The notes: generated by a model from the letters alone, not told the origin. DNA of 64,000 nucleotides from Mangrovibacter phragmitis (GCF_001655675.1 NZ_LYRP01000012.1:434001-498000), one strand, 5' to 3'. Shown: positions 17,815 through 28,830, counted from the first letter of the stretch. Numbers and translations are program-made.

Positions 17815-18196
17815 CGGGGATGTGCCAGCCGCCTTCACGTTCGGCAAAACCCTGCGCCTGCATGAACGCATTCATTGCTTCGTAGTTTTCCACACCAACA
17901 TCCGTTACCCACCAGTCGGAAACTTCCGGTAGTGCATTCAGAACTTCTTCCAGCATATATTTCCCGACACCGCGGCGACGGGTGACATCTCTGACCCGAA
18001 ACGAATCCATGGTTCCCTGTGTTCCGCTGAGCGTGACCCGTGTTGCACCGAGCAGGCGTTCATTAAAACGCGCGGCGTAGACACGGTTATTGTCATCAAC
18101 ATTCAGTGAGGCTTCGGAATATTCAGGCCAAATTTTTGCAAGATCGATTTTATCCTGTTCACTAAATGTCTCAAGACGAATGATAGTGAGTTTCAT
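17810..18196 (-). CDS. panM: PanM (PanZ), acetyltransferase-like activator of PanD maturation
   Basis: PanM triggers autocatalytic cleavage of the aspartate decarboxylase proenzyme PanD and links it to CoA level in pantothenate synthesis. The 128-residue protein (K-12: 127) has a GNAT fold with the acetyl-CoA loop RRRGVGKYML. ATG 18196 is chosen over one nine bases upstream because it equals the K-12 start (MKLTIIRLE). The gene lies on the opposite strand between livJ and livK, exactly as in E. coli. Confidence 0.95.
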   Translation of the reverse strand: MKLTIIRLETFSEQDKIDLAKIWPEYSEASLNVDDNNRVYAARFNERLLGATRVTLSGTQGTMDSFRVRDVTRRRGVGKYMLEEVLNALPEVSDWWVTDVGVENYEAMNAFMQAQGFAEREGGWHIPE

Positions 18197-18620
18197 AAGC
18201 TGCATTTCCTGGAACGAAACAGTGAGTATGTAACGCTATTTTACTGGCAACCTCTCAACATCAAAGCAGAATGCGTTCAGTTGATTCATTTGTTGAATTC
18301 TTACTGAGCGGTTTTTAAACCGTGACAATAGAAATAATCCAGTCTATATCTCTGTAATGTGCGTTATTTTGCAACTTTTTATATCAGTATTTTGTGCTGT
18401 CGTATATGGTTTTTTTTGTTTATCTCGGCCGTAATACAGAATAAAATCTCCGGTTAATCACCTGAAATATAGAGTATTTGGTGGTGTTTTAAGAAAAAAT
18501 ACCCCTAACTCATTACAGGGACAGGTAAAAATAGCATCGTTTATAAAAATGACAGGTCTGTTTTTAACCATAACAAAACAAAATATTCACACACAACATC
18601 ACGAATGGGGATTATAAAGG
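18197..18620. promoter_or_regulatory. AT-rich control region upstream of livK
   Basis: This 424-bp spacer separates divergent panM and livK. It is much richer in A and T than the genes around it, with several T- and A-runs (for example near 18360-18420 and 18480-18600). In E. coli the livK promoter is controlled by Lrp and leader transcription. The composition fits an Lrp- or H-NS-type binding region, but I cannot name single sites with confidence. No open reading frame in it looks real. Confidence 0.45.
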
Positions 18621-19730
18621 ATGAAAATCAACGCGAAGACACTGCTCGCCGGCATGGTTGCGCTGGCGATGTCTCACGCGGCGCTGGCGAAAGAGATAAA
18701 AATTGCGGTAATTGGCGCGATGTCCGGGCCAGTGGCGCAATGGGGCGATATGGAATTCAATGGTGCCCGCCAGGCGGTTAAAGATATTAATGCAAAAGGC
18801 GGTATTAACGGCGATAAGCTGGTTGCGGTGGAATATGACGATGCCTGTGACCCGAAACAAGCCGTTGCTGTGGCGAATAAAGTGGTTAACGAAGGCATCA
18901 AGTATGTCATTGGTCACCTCTGCTCTTCTTCCACCCAGCCTGCATCTGATATTTATGAAGATGAAGGCATTCTGATGATTACTCCCGGGGCAACAAACCC
19001 GGAGCTCACGGCGCGTGGCTACCACACTATCATGCGTACTGCCGGTCTGGATTCCTCTCAGGCGCCAACCGCTGTCAGGTATATTGTCGATAAGGTGAAA
19101 CCAACACGTATTGCGGTTATCCATGATAAACAACAATACGGTGAAGGCCTGGCAACTTCAGTGCGTGATGGCCTGAAAAAAGCCGGGGCCAATGTGGTTT
19201 TCTTTGACGGCATTACCGCTGGTGAGAAAGATTTCTCCACGCTGGTGGCTCGCCTGCAAAAAGAAAATATCGATTTTGTTTACTACGGTGGTTACTACCC
19301 GGAAATGGGGCAGATCCTGAGACAGGCAAGGGCATCCGGGCTGACCACGCAGTTTATGGGCCCGGAAGGCGTGGGCAACGCTTCATTGTCTAATATTGCA
19401 GGTAAGGCGGCAGAAGGCATGCTGGTGACTATGCCGAAACGCTATGACCAGGCCCCGGCAAACCAGGCGATCGTGGCAGCGCTAAAAGCGGAGAAAAAAG
19501 ACCCTTCTGGCCCCTATGTCTGGATTACCTATGCCGCCGTACAGTCGCTGGCGAACGCACTGGCTCATGCTGGCAGTGAAGAACCGCTGGAACTGGCAAA
19601 CTACCTGAAATCACACGGTGCTGACACCGTAATTGGGCCGCTGAATTGGGATGAAAAAGGCGATCTGAAGGGATTCGAATTCGGTGTTTTCCGCTGGCAT
19701 GCTGATGGTTCGTCCTCCGTGGCGAAGTAA
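18621..19730 (+). CDS. livK: LivK, leucine-specific periplasmic binding protein
   Basis: LivK is the leucine-preferring binding protein of the LivHMGF importer. The 369-residue precursor has a signal peptide of about 23 residues (cleavage after HAALA). It closely resembles LivJ in this window, with identical stretches such as [20 protein letters not shown], but keeps LivK-specific positions ([26 protein letters not shown]). It heads livKHMGF; a stem-loop lies between it and livH. Confidence 0.96.
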   Translation: MKINAKTLLAGMVALAMSHAALAKEIKIAVIGAMSGPVAQWGDMEFNGARQAVKDINAKGGINGDKLVAVEYDDACDPKQAVAVANKVVNEGIKYVIGHLCSSSTQPASDIYEDEGILMITPGATNPELTARGYHTIMRTAGLDSSQAPTAVRYIVDKVKPTRIAVIHDKQQYGEGLATSVRDGLKKAGANVVFFDGITAGEKDFSTLVARLQKENIDFVYYGGYYPEMGQILRQARASGLTTQFMGPEGVGNASLSNIAGKAAEGMLVTMPKRYDQAPANQAIVAALKAEKKDPSGPYVWITYAAVQSLANALAHAGSEEPLELANYLKSHGADTVIGPLNWDEKGDLKGFEFGVFRWHADGSSSVAK

Positions 19731-19747
19731 GGCTGACTGTAATCCCA

Positions 19748-19774
19748 CCTTGCAGCTGAATTGCAGCTACAAGG
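19748..19774 (+). promoter_or_regulatory. Intercistronic stem-loop between livK and livH
   Basis: CCTTGCAGCT and AGCTACAAGG pair over ten positions with one mismatch and a seven-base loop. No U-run follows. Such structures after the binding-protein gene often stabilise the upstream message so that it is made in excess over the membrane subunits. Confidence 0.5.
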
Positions 19775-19792
19775 ACAGAAAAAGGCTATGTT

Positions 19793-20719
19793 ATGTCTGA
19801 GCAGTTTCTCTATTTTTTACAGCAAATGTTTAATGGCGTGACACTGGGCAGCACTTATGCCCTTATCGCTATTGGCTACACAATGGTTTACGGCATTATC
19901 GGCATGATCAACTTTGCCCATGGTGAAGTGTATATGATTGGCAGTTATGTCTCGTTCATGATAATCGCCGCTCTGATGATGATGGGTATTGATACCAGCT
20001 GGATGTTGATTGGTGCCGGTTTTGTTGGTGCCATTGTCATTGCCAGTGCGTACGGCTGGTCCATTGAAAAAGTGGCGTATAAACCCGTGCGTAACTCCAA
20101 GCGACTGATTGCGCTGATTTCCGCTATCGGGATGTCTATCTTCCTGCAAAACTACGTCAGCCTGACTCAGGGGTCTCGTGATGTAGCGTTGCCCAGTCTG
20201 ATTAACGGGCAATGGATTATAGGTGCTGGCGAGAATTTCTCGGCATCTGTTACCACCATGCAACTGGTGATTTGGGTGGTGACCTTTATTGCGATGCTGG
20301 CCTTGTCCTTATTCATTCGTTATTCCCGCATGGGGCGGGCCTGTCGTGCCTGTGCCGAAGATTTGAAAATGGCGAGCCTGCTGGGTATTAACACTGACCG
20401 CGTAATTGCACTGACCTTTGTTATTGGTGCTGCGATGGCTGCGGTTGCCGGTGTTCTGCTGGGCCAGTTCTATGGGGTAATTAACCCATTTATTGGCTTT
20501 ATGGCCGGGATGAAAGCCTTTACCGCTGCGGTTTTAGGTGGAATAGGGAGTATTCCAGGTGCGATGATTGGCGGACTTATCCTTGGAATATCCGAAGCGC
20601 TGACGTCCGCTTACCTGAGTACTGAATATAAAGACGTGGTTTCTTTTGCCTTGTTAATCGTGGTGTTGCTGGTTATGCCTACCGGTATCCTTGGCCGCCC
20701 GGAGGTAGAAAAAGTATGA
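19793..20719 (+). CDS. livH: LivH, branched-chain amino acid ABC transporter permease
   Basis: LivH is one of two membrane subunits of the high-affinity branched-chain amino acid importer. It is 308 residues, the same as in E. coli, with about eight membrane helices and near-identity in blocks such as [19 protein letters not shown] and GKGAMIGG-type C-terminal glycine segments ([14 protein letters not shown]). Its stop overlaps the livM start (ATGA), which indicates translational coupling. Confidence 0.97.
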   Translation: MSEQFLYFLQQMFNGVTLGSTYALIAIGYTMVYGIIGMINFAHGEVYMIGSYVSFMIIAALMMMGIDTSWMLIGAGFVGAIVIASAYGWSIEKVAYKPVRNSKRLIALISAIGMSIFLQNYVSLTQGSRDVALPSLINGQWIIGAGENFSASVTTMQLVIWVVTFIAMLALSLFIRYSRMGRACRACAEDLKMASLLGINTDRVIALTFVIGAAMAAVAGVLLGQFYGVINPFIGFMAGMKAFTAAVLGGIGSIPGAMIGGLILGISEALTSAYLSTEYKDVVSFALLIVVLLVMPTGILGRPEVEKV

Positions 20720-21990
20720 AACCAGTTACGTTTTTCTTTGCCATTTTGTCTGCCGCGATTTTCTTTGTGCTGGCGTCGGTCTTTATGGGCGTGCAACTGA
20801 ATTTGAGTGGAACACGTCTGGTTGTTGGGAGTGCGGCAAATATCCGTTGGGAGTGGATCTATATTGGTACTGGGGTAGTCTTCCTGTTCCAAATCTTACG
20901 GCCATTGTTCCAGCAAGCGATGAAAAAGGTTGCCGGTCCACGCCTGACAATGCCTGCCATTGACGGTTCCAGTGCGAAACAGAAGTTGTTGCTTGGTGCC
21001 ATTCTGGTGATTGCTGTTGTCTGGCCGTTCCTGGTTTCTCGCGGTACGGTGGACATTGCCACCATGACCATGATTTATATCATTCTCGGTCTGGGGTTGA
21101 ACGTGGTGGTTGGTCTGTCTGGTCTGTTGGTTCTGGGTTATGGCGGCTTTTATGCTATTGGTGCCTACACCTTCGCATTGCTGAGCCACTACTACGGTTT
21201 AGGTTTCTGGGTTTGCCTGCCGTTATCTGGCCTGGTCGCCGCACTGTCGGGTTTCCTGTTAGGCTTCCCGGTTCTGCGCCTGCGTGGGGATTATCTGGCT
21301 ATCGTCACCCTGGGGTTCGGTGAAATTGTGCGTATCCTGTTACTGAACAATACCTCAATCACTGGTGGACCAAATGGGATAAGCCAGATTCCCAAGCCGA
21401 CACTGTTTGGCCTGGAGTTCAACCGCTCTCCACGCGAAGGCGGCTGGGATACGTTCAGCCACTTCTTTCATGTGAAATATGATCCCAGTGATCGCATTAT
21501 TTTCCTCTACCTGGTCGCTTTACTGTTAGTGGTACTGACGGTATTCATTATTAACCGCCTGTTACGTATGCCACTTGGGCGTGCATGGGAAGCGCTGCGT
21601 GATGATGAAATTGCCTGCCGTTCTTTGGGCCTGAGCCCAACACGTATCAAACTGACAGCATTCACTATTAGTGCTGCTTTTGCCGGGTTTGCTGGCACGC
21701 TGTTCGCTGCCCGTCAGGGGTTTATCAGCCCGGAATCTTTCACTTTTGCTGAGTCAGCCTTTGTACTGGCGATTGTGGTGCTGGGTGGAATGGGCTCGCA
21801 ACTCGCCGTTATTCTGGCAGCCATTTTGCTGGTTGTGTCTCGCGAACTGATGCGTGATTTCAATGAATACAGCATGTTAATGCTTGGTGCGCTAATGGTC
21901 CTGATGATGATCTGGCGCCCGCAGGGGTTATTACCTGTGACCCGTGCTCAGGTTAAATTGAAAAAGCGCAGTGAAGGAGAGCAGGCATGA
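20716..21990 (+). CDS. livM: LivM, branched-chain amino acid ABC transporter permease
   Basis: LivM is the partner permease of LivH. It has 424 residues (K-12: 425), with an N-terminal extension of about 100 residues that is least conserved, followed by the core ([20 protein letters not shown]) and the coupling segment ([19 protein letters not shown]) that contacts the ATPases. Four-base overlaps join it to livH and livG. Confidence 0.97.
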   Translation: MKPVTFFFAILSAAIFFVLASVFMGVQLNLSGTRLVVGSAANIRWEWIYIGTGVVFLFQILRPLFQQAMKKVAGPRLTMPAIDGSSAKQKLLLGAILVIAVVWPFLVSRGTVDIATMTMIYIILGLGLNVVVGLSGLLVLGYGGFYAIGAYTFALLSHYYGLGFWVCLPLSGLVAALSGFLLGFPVLRLRGDYLAIVTLGFGEIVRILLLNNTSITGGPNGISQIPKPTLFGLEFNRSPREGGWDTFSHFFHVKYDPSDRIIFLYLVALLLVVLTVFIINRLLRMPLGRAWEALRDDEIACRSLGLSPTRIKLTAFTISAAFAGFAGTLFAARQGFISPESFTFAESAFVLAIVVLGGMGSQLAVILAAILLVVSRELMRDFNEYSMLMLGALMVLMMIWRPQGLLPVTRAQVKLKKRSEGEQA

Positions 21991-22754
21991 GTCAGCCATT
22001 ATTATCTGTCAGCGGCCTGATGATGCGTTTTGGCGGCTTGCTGGCGGTTAACGATGTTTCCCTGGAATTACATCCCCAGGAAATTGTTTCTTTGATTGGC
22101 CCTAACGGGGCAGGGAAAACCACGGTATTTAACTGCCTGACTGGTTTTTATCGCCCAACGGGTGGGCAGATCTTATTACGGGATAAACACCTGGAAGGCC
22201 TGCCAGGCCAGGAAATCGCCCGGCTGGGTGTGGTGCGTACTTTTCAGCATGTTCGCCTGTTCCGTGAAATGACGGTGATTGAAAACTTGTTGGTGGCACA
22301 ACACCAGCACATGAAAAGTGGCTTGTTTTCCGGATTGTTGAAAACACCAGCATTCCGTAAATCGGAAAGTGCGGCACTGGACCGCGCTGCCGCCTGGCTT
22401 GAACGCATTGGCTTGCTGGAGCATGCGAACCGTCTTGCGGGTAACCTGGCCTACGGCCAGCAGCGCCGCCTGGAAATTGCCCGGTGCATGGTTACTCAAC
22501 CAGAAATTTTGATGCTGGATGAACCCGCTGCAGGTCTTAACCCCAATGAAACCCATGAACTCGATGAGTTGATTATGGAGTTACGTAACCACCATAACAC
22601 CACGGTATTGCTGATAGAACATGATATGAAACTGGTAATGGGTATTTCTGATCGTATCTATGTAGTAAACCAGGGTACCCCGCTGGCTAATGGTACACCA
22701 GAGCAGATTCGTAATAACCCGGATGTGATTCGGGCCTACCTGGGAGAAGCATAA
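21987..22754 (+). CDS. livG: LivG, branched-chain amino acid ABC transporter ATPase
   Basis: LivG is one of two cytoplasmic ATPases that power the importer. The 255-residue protein has Walker [10 protein letters not shown], a signature region [13 protein letters not shown] (the Liv-type variant of LSGGQ), Walker [12 protein letters not shown] and the switch histidine in LLIEHDM. It starts in the livM stop codon and is followed by livF after one base. Confidence 0.97.
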   Translation: MSQPLLSVSGLMMRFGGLLAVNDVSLELHPQEIVSLIGPNGAGKTTVFNCLTGFYRPTGGQILLRDKHLEGLPGQEIARLGVVRTFQHVRLFREMTVIENLLVAQHQHMKSGLFSGLLKTPAFRKSESAALDRAAAWLERIGLLEHANRLAGNLAYGQQRRLEIARCMVTQPEILMLDEPAAGLNPNETHELDELIMELRNHHNTTVLLIEHDMKLVMGISDRIYVVNQGTPLANGTPEQIRNNPDVIRAYLGEA

Positions 22755-22755
22755 T

Positions 22756-23469
22756 ATGGGCAATGTAATGTTATCTTTCGACCAGGTCAGTGCGCACTAT
22801 GGGAAAATTCAGGCGCTGCATGAAGTCTCTTTGCACATCAACCAGGGGGAGATAGTTACCCTGATTGGGGCAAATGGCGCAGGGAAAACTACGTTGCTGG
22901 GAACCTTGTGTGGCGATCCGCGAGCCACTCAGGGAACCATTACCTTTGATGGTAAAGATATTACCCACTGGCATACCGCGAAAATCATGCGTGAAGCGGT
23001 GGCGATTGTACCGGAAGGGCGCCGGGTTTTTTCCCGCATGACGGTAGAAGAAAACCTGGCAATGGGTGGTTTCTTTGCGGACCGGCAACAGTACCAGGAA
23101 CGTATTGAACGGGTTTATGACCTGTTTCCTCGCCTGAAAGAGCGCCGAATCCAGCGCGCCGGAACCATGTCTGGTGGTGAACAACAGATGCTGGCCATTG
23201 GCCGGGCATTGATGAGCCAGCCTCGTTTATTGTTGCTTGATGAACCGTCTCTGGGCCTCGCACCTATCATAATTCTGCAAATCTTCGATACCATTGAGCA
23301 GTTGCGTGAAGAAGGCATGACAATCTTCCTGGTAGAACAAAACGCTAATCAGGCGCTGAAACTGGCCGACCGTGGTTATGTTCTGGAAAACGGCCATGTG
23401 GTGCTGGAAGACTCCGGGGATGCTCTGTTGGCAAATGAAGCAGTGCGTAGCGCTTATTTGGGCGGCTAA
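22756..23469 (+). CDS. livF: LivF, branched-chain amino acid ABC transporter ATPase
   Basis: LivF is the second ATPase of the importer and the last gene of livKHMGF. It has 237 residues, as in E. coli, with Walker A GANGAGKTT, signature MSGGEQQMLAIGRAL and Walker B LLLLDEPSLGLAP. A strong terminator stands about 90 bases downstream. Confidence 0.97.
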   Translation: MGNVMLSFDQVSAHYGKIQALHEVSLHINQGEIVTLIGANGAGKTTLLGTLCGDPRATQGTITFDGKDITHWHTAKIMREAVAIVPEGRRVFSRMTVEENLAMGGFFADRQQYQERIERVYDLFPRLKERRIQRAGTMSGGEQQMLAIGRALMSQPRLLLLDEPSLGLAPIIILQIFDTIEQLREEGMTIFLVEQNANQALKLADRGYVLENGHVVLEDSGDALLANEAVRSAYLGG

Positions 23470-23559
23470 CATTTTTTTCTTGTTTGTCAGCACAGAACGA
23501 GAGTATGTCATCCAATAAAAAACCAGGAAAATCAATTCATTGATTTTCGCCCGCTAACT

Positions 23560-23595
23560 AAAAAGAAGGGAAAACCACGCTTTTCCCTTCTTTTT
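23560..23595 (+). terminator. Terminator of the livKHMGF operon
   Basis: AAAAAGAAGGGAAAA (23560-23574) pairs perfectly over 15 bases with TTTTCCCTTCTTTTT (23581-23595) around a six-base loop. The A- and T-tracts on both sides make it work in either direction. Confidence 0.9.
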
Positions 23596-23675
23596 CATCA
23601 CGCTGAGGGGGGCATTCTGGCCCCTTTTCATTTTCTCTCTTGTTTTACATGTCCTTTCACTAAAGTGTCTTGTTA

Positions 23676-23750
23676 CTGAAATCCCGTTATCACTCGTTCG
23701 TCATAATTACGTCACGTAAAAGTTATTTTTCTGTCATATGGGCATGTCAT
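23676..23750 (+). promoter_or_regulatory. Tandem Pho boxes of the ugp operon
   Basis: Four CTGTCAT-like heptamers start exactly 11 bases apart: CTGAAAT (23676), TTATCAC (23687), TCGTCAT (23698) and ACGTCAC (23709). The pair at 23698-23715 matches 13 of 18 positions of the PhoB consensus. A perfect CTGTCAT follows at 23731 with ATGTCAT at 23744, off the 11-base register. E. coli ugp is known to be PhoB-activated from several boxes, so phosphate starvation control is expected. Confidence 0.7.
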
Positions 23751-23816
23751 GTTACTTCGCGAGCAAAAAACGCGTGATATCGCGCATTTCCCCATGGACA
23801 CAAGAGAGATAACGGC

Positions 23817-25136
23817 ATGAACGCTTTGCTACGACACACAGCTTTGGGCATTACGCTTGGTCTGGCTTTCAGCACCCAGGCGATGGCCGTCACAACTATT
23901 CAGTTTTGGCATTCCATGGAAGGTCAGTTGGGTAAAGAAGTGGATTCGTTAGCCCAGCGCTTTAACCAGACCCACCCGGATTACAAAATTGAGCCGGTGT
24001 ATAAAGGCAACTACGAACAAAGCCTGGCAGCCGGGATTGCCGCATTCCGCACGGGAAATGCACCCGCCATTTTGCAGGTATATGAAGTGGGCACGGCAAC
24101 CATGATGGCCTCTAAAGCTATCAAGCCGGTTTACCAGGTATTTAAAGAAGCTGGTATTCCCTATGATGAATCACAATTTGTGCCGACCGTTTCGGGTTAC
24201 TACTCCGACTCAAAAACCGGGCACCTGTTGTCCCAGCCTTTTAACAGCTCCACACCAGTGCTGTATTACAACAAAGACGCCTTTAAAAAAGCAGGCCTGA
24301 ACCCGGATCAGCCGCCAAAAACCTGGCAGGAACTGGCAATAGACGCAGAGAAAGTTCGTGCGGCAGGTATGCAGTGTGGGTACGCCAGTGGCTGGCAGGG
24401 TTGGATCCAACTGGAAAACTTCAGTGCCTGGCACGGCCTGCCGTTTGCCACTGAAAACAATGGTTTTGATGGCACTGATGCCAAACTGGAATTTAACCAG
24501 CCAGTGCAGGTGCGCCATATTGCCATGCTGGAAGAGATGCACAAGAAAGGGACATTTAGCTATTTTGGCCGCAAAGACGAGTCAACAGAGAAGTTCTATA
24601 ACGGTGACTGCGCTATGACCACGGCATCTTCCGGCTCGCTGGCTGATATTCGCCACTATGCGAAGTTTAATTACGGTGTGGGCATGATGCCGTACGACGA
24701 TACCGTGCCAAATGCACCGCAAAACGCCATTATCGGTGGTGCCAGCTTATGGGTGATGCAGGGTAAAGACAAGGCGACCTATAAAGGTGTGGCTGAGTTT
24801 ATGAAGTTCCTGATGAAGCCAGAAATTGCCGCTGAATGGCACCAGAAAACGGGCTACCTGCCGATTACTAAAGCCGCTTACGAGCTGACACGCAAAGATG
24901 GCTTCTACGACAAAAACCCAGGGGCTGATATTGCCACGCGCCAGATGCTGAACAAGCCGCCATTGCCGTTCACCAAAGGGTTACGTCTGGGCAATATGCC
25001 ACAGATTCGTACCGTTATTGATGAAGAGCTGGAAAGTGTCTGGACAGGTAAGAAAACGCCTAAACAGGCGCTGGATGCTGCCGTTGAACGTGGTAACCAG
25101 TTACTGCGCCGCTTTGAACAGTCTACGAAGTCCTGA
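23817..25136 (+). CDS. ugpB: UgpB, glycerol-3-phosphate-binding periplasmic protein
   Basis: UgpB binds sn-glycerol-3-phosphate and glycerophosphocholine for the UgpAEC importer. The 439-residue precursor (K-12: 438) has a signal peptide of about 24 residues (cleavage after TQAMA) and a type I extracellular solute-binding fold. Family blocks present are [30 protein letters not shown] and GGASLWVM. It heads ugpBAECQ; two stem-loops separate it from ugpA. Confidence 0.96.
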   Translation: MNALLRHTALGITLGLAFSTQAMAVTTIQFWHSMEGQLGKEVDSLAQRFNQTHPDYKIEPVYKGNYEQSLAAGIAAFRTGNAPAILQVYEVGTATMMASKAIKPVYQVFKEAGIPYDESQFVPTVSGYYSDSKTGHLLSQPFNSSTPVLYYNKDAFKKAGLNPDQPPKTWQELAIDAEKVRAAGMQCGYASGWQGWIQLENFSAWHGLPFATENNGFDGTDAKLEFNQPVQVRHIAMLEEMHKKGTFSYFGRKDESTEKFYNGDCAMTTASSGSLADIRHYAKFNYGVGMMPYDDTVPNAPQNAIIGGASLWVMQGKDKATYKGVAEFMKFLMKPEIAAEWHQKTGYLPITKAAYELTRKDGFYDKNPGADIATRQMLNKPPLPFTKGLRLGNMPQIRTVIDEELESVWTGKKTPKQALDAAVERGNQLLRRFEQSTKS

Positions 25137-25147
25137 TTGCCCTGAAA

Positions 25148-25175
25148 ACTGGCGCGCATAGTCGTGCCAGTTTTT
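25148..25175 (+). terminator. Intra-operon terminator-like hairpin after ugpB
   Basis: ACTGGCGCG (25148-25156) pairs with CGTGCCAGT (25163-25171), nine pairs including one G-U, followed by TTTTCT. Placed 12 bases after the ugpB stop, it probably stops most transcripts there, or protects their 3' ends, so that the binding protein is made in excess. Confidence 0.75.
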
Positions 25176-25227
25176 CTCCTGGTGCAGTGAAGCTGCCCGG
25201 GAGTGGGATATGCGGCCTGTTTACTCT

Positions 25228-25250
25228 TTCACTGCCCGGATGGCAGTGAA
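25228..25250 (+). promoter_or_regulatory. Second perfect stem-loop between ugpB and ugpA
   Basis: TTCACTGCC (25228-25236) and GGCAGTGAA (25242-25250) form a perfect nine-base stem over CGGAT. There is no T-run. The stem sequence GCAGTGAA occurs again 64 bases upstream (around 25184). E. coli carries REP elements in this spacer; the sequence here does not match the REP consensus but holds the same position. Confidence 0.6.
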
Positions 25251-25276
25251 GCATATTATCCTTGCCAGGTAATGCT

Positions 25277-26164
25277 ATGTCATCATCACGCCCGGTTTTT
25301 CGCACTTCGTGGTTACCTTATGTACTGGTACTGCCACAAGTGGTTATCACCATTATTTTTTTCATCTGGCCTGCCGGTGAAGCTTTGTGGTATTCGGTCC
25401 AGAACGTCGACCCTTTCGGTTTATCCAGCACTTTTGCCGGGATGAGCAACTTCATTCAACTGGCACACGACAGTTATTACCTTGATGCTTTCTGGACCAC
25501 TATCAAGTTCAGTGCTCTGGTGACTGGCTGTGGGCTGGTTATCTCTTTGTTTTTCGCCGCCCTGGTGAATCATGTTGTGAGGGGAAGCCGCCTCTACCAA
25601 ACCCTGTTATTACTGCCTTATGCCGTTGCACCTGCAATTGCGGCTGTGTTGTGGATCTTCCTGTTCAACCCGGGGCGCGGGTTGTTGGTATGGGCGCTGG
25701 AACAACTGGGGTACCACTGGAATCATGCACAAAATAGTGGGCAGGCTATGTTTTTGGTGGTATTTGCCTCTGTCTGGCAACAAATAAGTTATAACTTCTT
25801 GTTTTTCTTCGCCGCACTTCAGTCTATTCCCCGTTCCCTGATGGAAGCTGCCGCCATTGATGGCGCCGGGCCTGTCAGGCGTTTTTTCCGAGTGTCACTG
25901 CCACTGATTACTCCGGTCAGTTTTTTCCTGTTGGTGGTTAACATTGTTTATGCCTTTTTTGACACATTCCCGGTGATTGACGCAGCAACAGGCGGTGGGC
26001 CGGTTCAGGCCACGACGACGCTGATTTACAAAATCTATCGGGAAGGCTTTGCCGGGCTGGATTTATCGGCTTCTGCCGCGCAGTCCGTGGTACTTATGGT
26101 ACTGGTCATTATTCTGACGGTGATTCAGTTCCGCTACGTGGAAAACAAGGTGCGTTACCAATGA
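25277..26164 (+). CDS. ugpA: UgpA, glycerol-3-phosphate ABC transporter permease
   Basis: UgpA is a membrane subunit of the Ugp importer. It has 295 residues, equal to K-12, with six membrane helices and the ABC-importer coupling motif [23 protein letters not shown] 25277 is chosen over one 15 bases upstream because the protein then starts MSSSRPVFR as in E. coli and AGGT stands at good spacing. The stop overlaps the ugpE start (ATGA). Confidence 0.96.
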   Translation: MSSSRPVFRTSWLPYVLVLPQVVITIIFFIWPAGEALWYSVQNVDPFGLSSTFAGMSNFIQLAHDSYYLDAFWTTIKFSALVTGCGLVISLFFAALVNHVVRGSRLYQTLLLLPYAVAPAIAAVLWIFLFNPGRGLLVWALEQLGYHWNHAQNSGQAMFLVVFASVWQQISYNFLFFFAALQSIPRSLMEAAAIDGAGPVRRFFRVSLPLITPVSFFLLVVNIVYAFFDTFPVIDAATGGGPVQATTTLIYKIYREGFAGLDLSASAAQSVVLMVLVIILTVIQFRYVENKVRYQ

Positions 26165-27006
26165 TAGAGAACCGACGCGGGCTGGATATTTTCAGCCATA
26201 TTATGCTGATGGCGGGAATCGTCGTTATTTTATTCCCACTGTATGTTGCATTTGTGGCCGCCACACTCGACAACAAAGCGGTGTTCAATACCCCAATGAC
26301 CCTGTTACCTGGCGGACATTTGTGGGAAAACCTGTCGCTTATTTGGCACCAGGGCGTGGGGGGCAACACTGCGCCATTTGGGGTGTTATTACTGAATAGT
26401 TTTGTGATGGCACTGGGCATTACTGTGGGCAAAATCTCGGTGTCCATGCTTTCCGCTTTCGCCATTGTCTGGTTTCGTTTCCCACTGCGTAACCTGTGCT
26501 TCTGGATGATCTTTATCACGCTGATGTTACCGGTGGAAGTGCGTATTTTCCCTACCGTTGAAGTGATTGCCAACCTGAAAATGCTCGACAGCTACACCGG
26601 GCTGACACTGCCATTGATGGCCTCTGCGACGGCAACATTTCTGTTTCGCCAGTTTTTTATGACATTACCGGACGAGTTGCTGGAAGCGGCACGCATTGAT
26701 GGTGCTTCTCCGCTGCGCTTTTTCCGCGACATCGTATTACCGCTTTCGCGCACTAACCTGGCTGCACTGTTCGTTATCACCTTTATTTATGGCTGGAACC
26801 AGTATCTGTGGCCGATTTTGATTACCAGTAAAGCGGATATGGGCACTGCTGTGGCCGGCATTAAAAGCATGATTTCAACCGGCGATGGAACCACCCAGTG
26901 GAATCAGGTGATGGCGGCGATGTTACTGACACTGGCACCGCCTTTAGTGGTGGTACTGGTGATGCAAAGAGCGTTTGTTCGTGGTCTGGTGGATAGTGAG
27001 AAATAA
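26161..27006 (+). CDS. ugpE: UgpE, glycerol-3-phosphate ABC transporter permease
   Basis: UgpE is the second membrane subunit. It has 281 residues, the same as in E. coli, six membrane helices and the coupling motif [20 protein letters not shown]. It starts within the ugpA stop codon, and ugpC begins one base after its stop. Confidence 0.97.
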   Translation: MIENRRGLDIFSHIMLMAGIVVILFPLYVAFVAATLDNKAVFNTPMTLLPGGHLWENLSLIWHQGVGGNTAPFGVLLLNSFVMALGITVGKISVSMLSAFAIVWFRFPLRNLCFWMIFITLMLPVEVRIFPTVEVIANLKMLDSYTGLTLPLMASATATFLFRQFFMTLPDELLEAARIDGASPLRFFRDIVLPLSRTNLAALFVITFIYGWNQYLWPILITSKADMGTAVAGIKSMISTGDGTTQWNQVMAAMLLTLAPPLVVVLVMQRAFVRGLVDSEK

Positions 27007-27007
27007 C

Positions 27008-28078
27008 ATGTCAGGATTAAAACTACAGGCCGTCAGCAAAAGCTGGGACGGCAAAACGCAGGTTATCCGGCCCTTGACGCTGGATGTCGCAGACGGCGAA
27101 TTTATTGTGATGGTTGGCCCTTCTGGTTGTGGTAAATCCACTTTGTTACGCATGGTGGCTGGTCTTGAAAGGGTGACCAGCGGCGATATCTGGATTGACC
27201 GCCAGCGTGTGACAGAACTGGAACCCAGTGAGCGTGGTATTGCTATGGTGTTCCAGAATTATGCGCTTTACCCGCACATGACAGTGGAAGAGAACATGGC
27301 ATGGGGCCTGAAAATACGTGGCATGGGTAAACAACATATTGCCCATAAAGTGCAGGAAGCAGCACGGATTCTGGAGTTGGATACGTTGTTAAAACGGCGC
27401 CCGCGTGAGCTGTCTGGCGGGCAACGCCAGCGGGTTGCCATGGGGCGGGCAATTGTGCGCGATCCGGCGGTCTTTTTGTTCGATGAACCCCTTTCTAACC
27501 TGGATGCCAAGTTACGGGTGCAGATGCGTCTTGAACTTCAGCAATTACACCGACGGTTAAATACCACCAGTTTGTATGTGACCCATGACCAGGTTGAAGC
27601 AATGACCCTTGCACAGCGGGTGATGGTGCTCAATAAAGGCATTGCTGAGCAAATCGGCACGCCAGTAGAGGTCTATGAAAAACCGGCCAGCCGCTTTGTC
27701 GCCAGTTTTATTGGCTCACCAGCCATGAACCTGCTGGAAGGGCAGGTCAGCAACGATGGATACCGTTTTGAGTTACCGGGAGGCATGGCTGTTCCTGTAG
27801 GTCGCAACCTGGCCTCACTTGCAGGTAAACCGCTGACACTGGGTATTCGCCCTGAGCATATTGCGTTAAGCTCTCAGGCTGAAGGTGGTCTGCCATTAGT
27901 CATGGATACGCTGGAAATGCTGGGCGCTGATAACCTGGCTCACGGGCGCTGGGGGGAGCAAAAAATGATAATCCGCCTGGATCACCAAAACCGGCCGCAG
28001 CGAGGTTCTATGTTGTGGCTACACCTGCCGGAAGACCGGCTGCATTTCTTTGATGGCGAAACAGGACAACGGTTATGA
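27008..28078 (+). CDS. ugpC: UgpC, glycerol-3-phosphate ABC transporter ATPase
   Basis: UgpC powers the Ugp importer; it belongs to the MalK group. The 356-residue protein (K-12: 356) has Walker [10 protein letters not shown], signature [14 protein letters not shown], Walker [14 protein letters not shown], and a C-terminal regulatory domain ([11 protein letters not shown]). The ATG at 27008 is used rather than the in-frame codons inside ugpE, by homology. It overlaps ugpQ by four bases. Confidence 0.97.
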   Translation: MSGLKLQAVSKSWDGKTQVIRPLTLDVADGEFIVMVGPSGCGKSTLLRMVAGLERVTSGDIWIDRQRVTELEPSERGIAMVFQNYALYPHMTVEENMAWGLKIRGMGKQHIAHKVQEAARILELDTLLKRRPRELSGGQRQRVAMGRAIVRDPAVFLFDEPLSNLDAKLRVQMRLELQQLHRRLNTTSLYVTHDQVEAMTLAQRVMVLNKGIAEQIGTPVEVYEKPASRFVASFIGSPAMNLLEGQVSNDGYRFELPGGMAVPVGRNLASLAGKPLTLGIRPEHIALSSQAEGGLPLVMDTLEMLGADNLAHGRWGEQKMIIRLDHQNRPQRGSMLWLHLPEDRLHFFDGETGQRL

Positions 28079-28815
28079 GTCACTGGCCTTATCCCCGCAT
28101 TGTCGCACACCGTGGTGGGGGAAAACTGGCTCCAGAAAATACACTGGCGGCGATTGATTTGGGCATTGCTCACGGGTTCAAAATGTTTGAGTGTGATGCC
28201 AAGTTGTCTCACGACAGTGAAATTTTCCTGCTGCATGACGACACACTTGAGCGCACCAGTAACGCCTGGGGGGTTGCCGGGGAGATGAACTGGGATGTAC
28301 TGAGTAAGGTTGATGCCGGGAGCTGGTTTGGTAAAGCATTTGCCGGAGAACCGCTGGCTCGTCTGAGTGACGTCGCGGAGCGTTGCCGCCAGCACTCTGT
28401 GATGGTTAATATCGAAATAAAACCGACCACTGGAGTGGAAACCCGGACAGGTAAAGAGGTTGCTTTGGCGGTACAACAACTGTGGTCGGGTATGGCGACA
28501 CCGTTGCTTTCCTCATTCTCTGTTGAAGCGCTGGCTGCGGCTCAGCTTGCCGCACCGGAATTACCACGCGGGTTATTACTGGATGAATGGGAAGATAACT
28601 GGCAGGAACTGACTTCTCGCCTCGGATGTGTTTCCATTCACCTCAACCATAAATTGTTAAATAAAGAACGTGTTACCGCCCTGAAAGCCGCCGGGTTGCG
28701 TATTCTTGTTTACACTGTAAACCGCCCGGAACGTGCCAAAACCCTGATGCAATGGGGTGTGGATTGCATCTGTACCGATAACCTGGAACAAATTGGCCCA
28801 GGCTTTGGAGCCTGA
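28075..28815 (+). CDS. ugpQ: UgpQ, cytosolic glycerophosphodiester phosphodiesterase
   Basis: UgpQ cleaves glycerophosphodiesters brought in by the Ugp system to glycerol-3-phosphate and an alcohol. It has 246 residues (K-12: 247) with the GDPD motifs [15 protein letters not shown] and the acidic EFDAK-type motif (ECDAKLSHD), HDDTLERTS and MVNIEIKPT. There is no signal peptide, as expected for the cytosolic form. It is the last gene of ugpBAECQ and is convergent with yhhA. Confidence 0.96.
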   Translation: MSHWPYPRIVAHRGGGKLAPENTLAAIDLGIAHGFKMFECDAKLSHDSEIFLLHDDTLERTSNAWGVAGEMNWDVLSKVDAGSWFGKAFAGEPLARLSDVAERCRQHSVMVNIEIKPTTGVETRTGKEVALAVQQLWSGMATPLLSSFSVEALAAAQLAAPELPRGLLLDEWEDNWQELTSRLGCVSIHLNHKLLNKERVTALKAAGLRILVYTVNRPERAKTLMQWGVDCICTDNLEQIGPGFGA

Positions 28816-28830
28816 GCCAGGTAATACAAA

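Noticed and set aside
18621-19730. livK as a recent tandem duplicate of livJ
   Set aside because: The two are similar, but each matches its own K-12 orthologue at specific positions and panM lies between them as in K-12, so the duplication is ancient.
25184-25250. REP/BIME element between ugpB and ugpA
   Set aside because: Stem-loops are present but the sequence does not match the REP consensus known from E. coli; described only as stem-loops.
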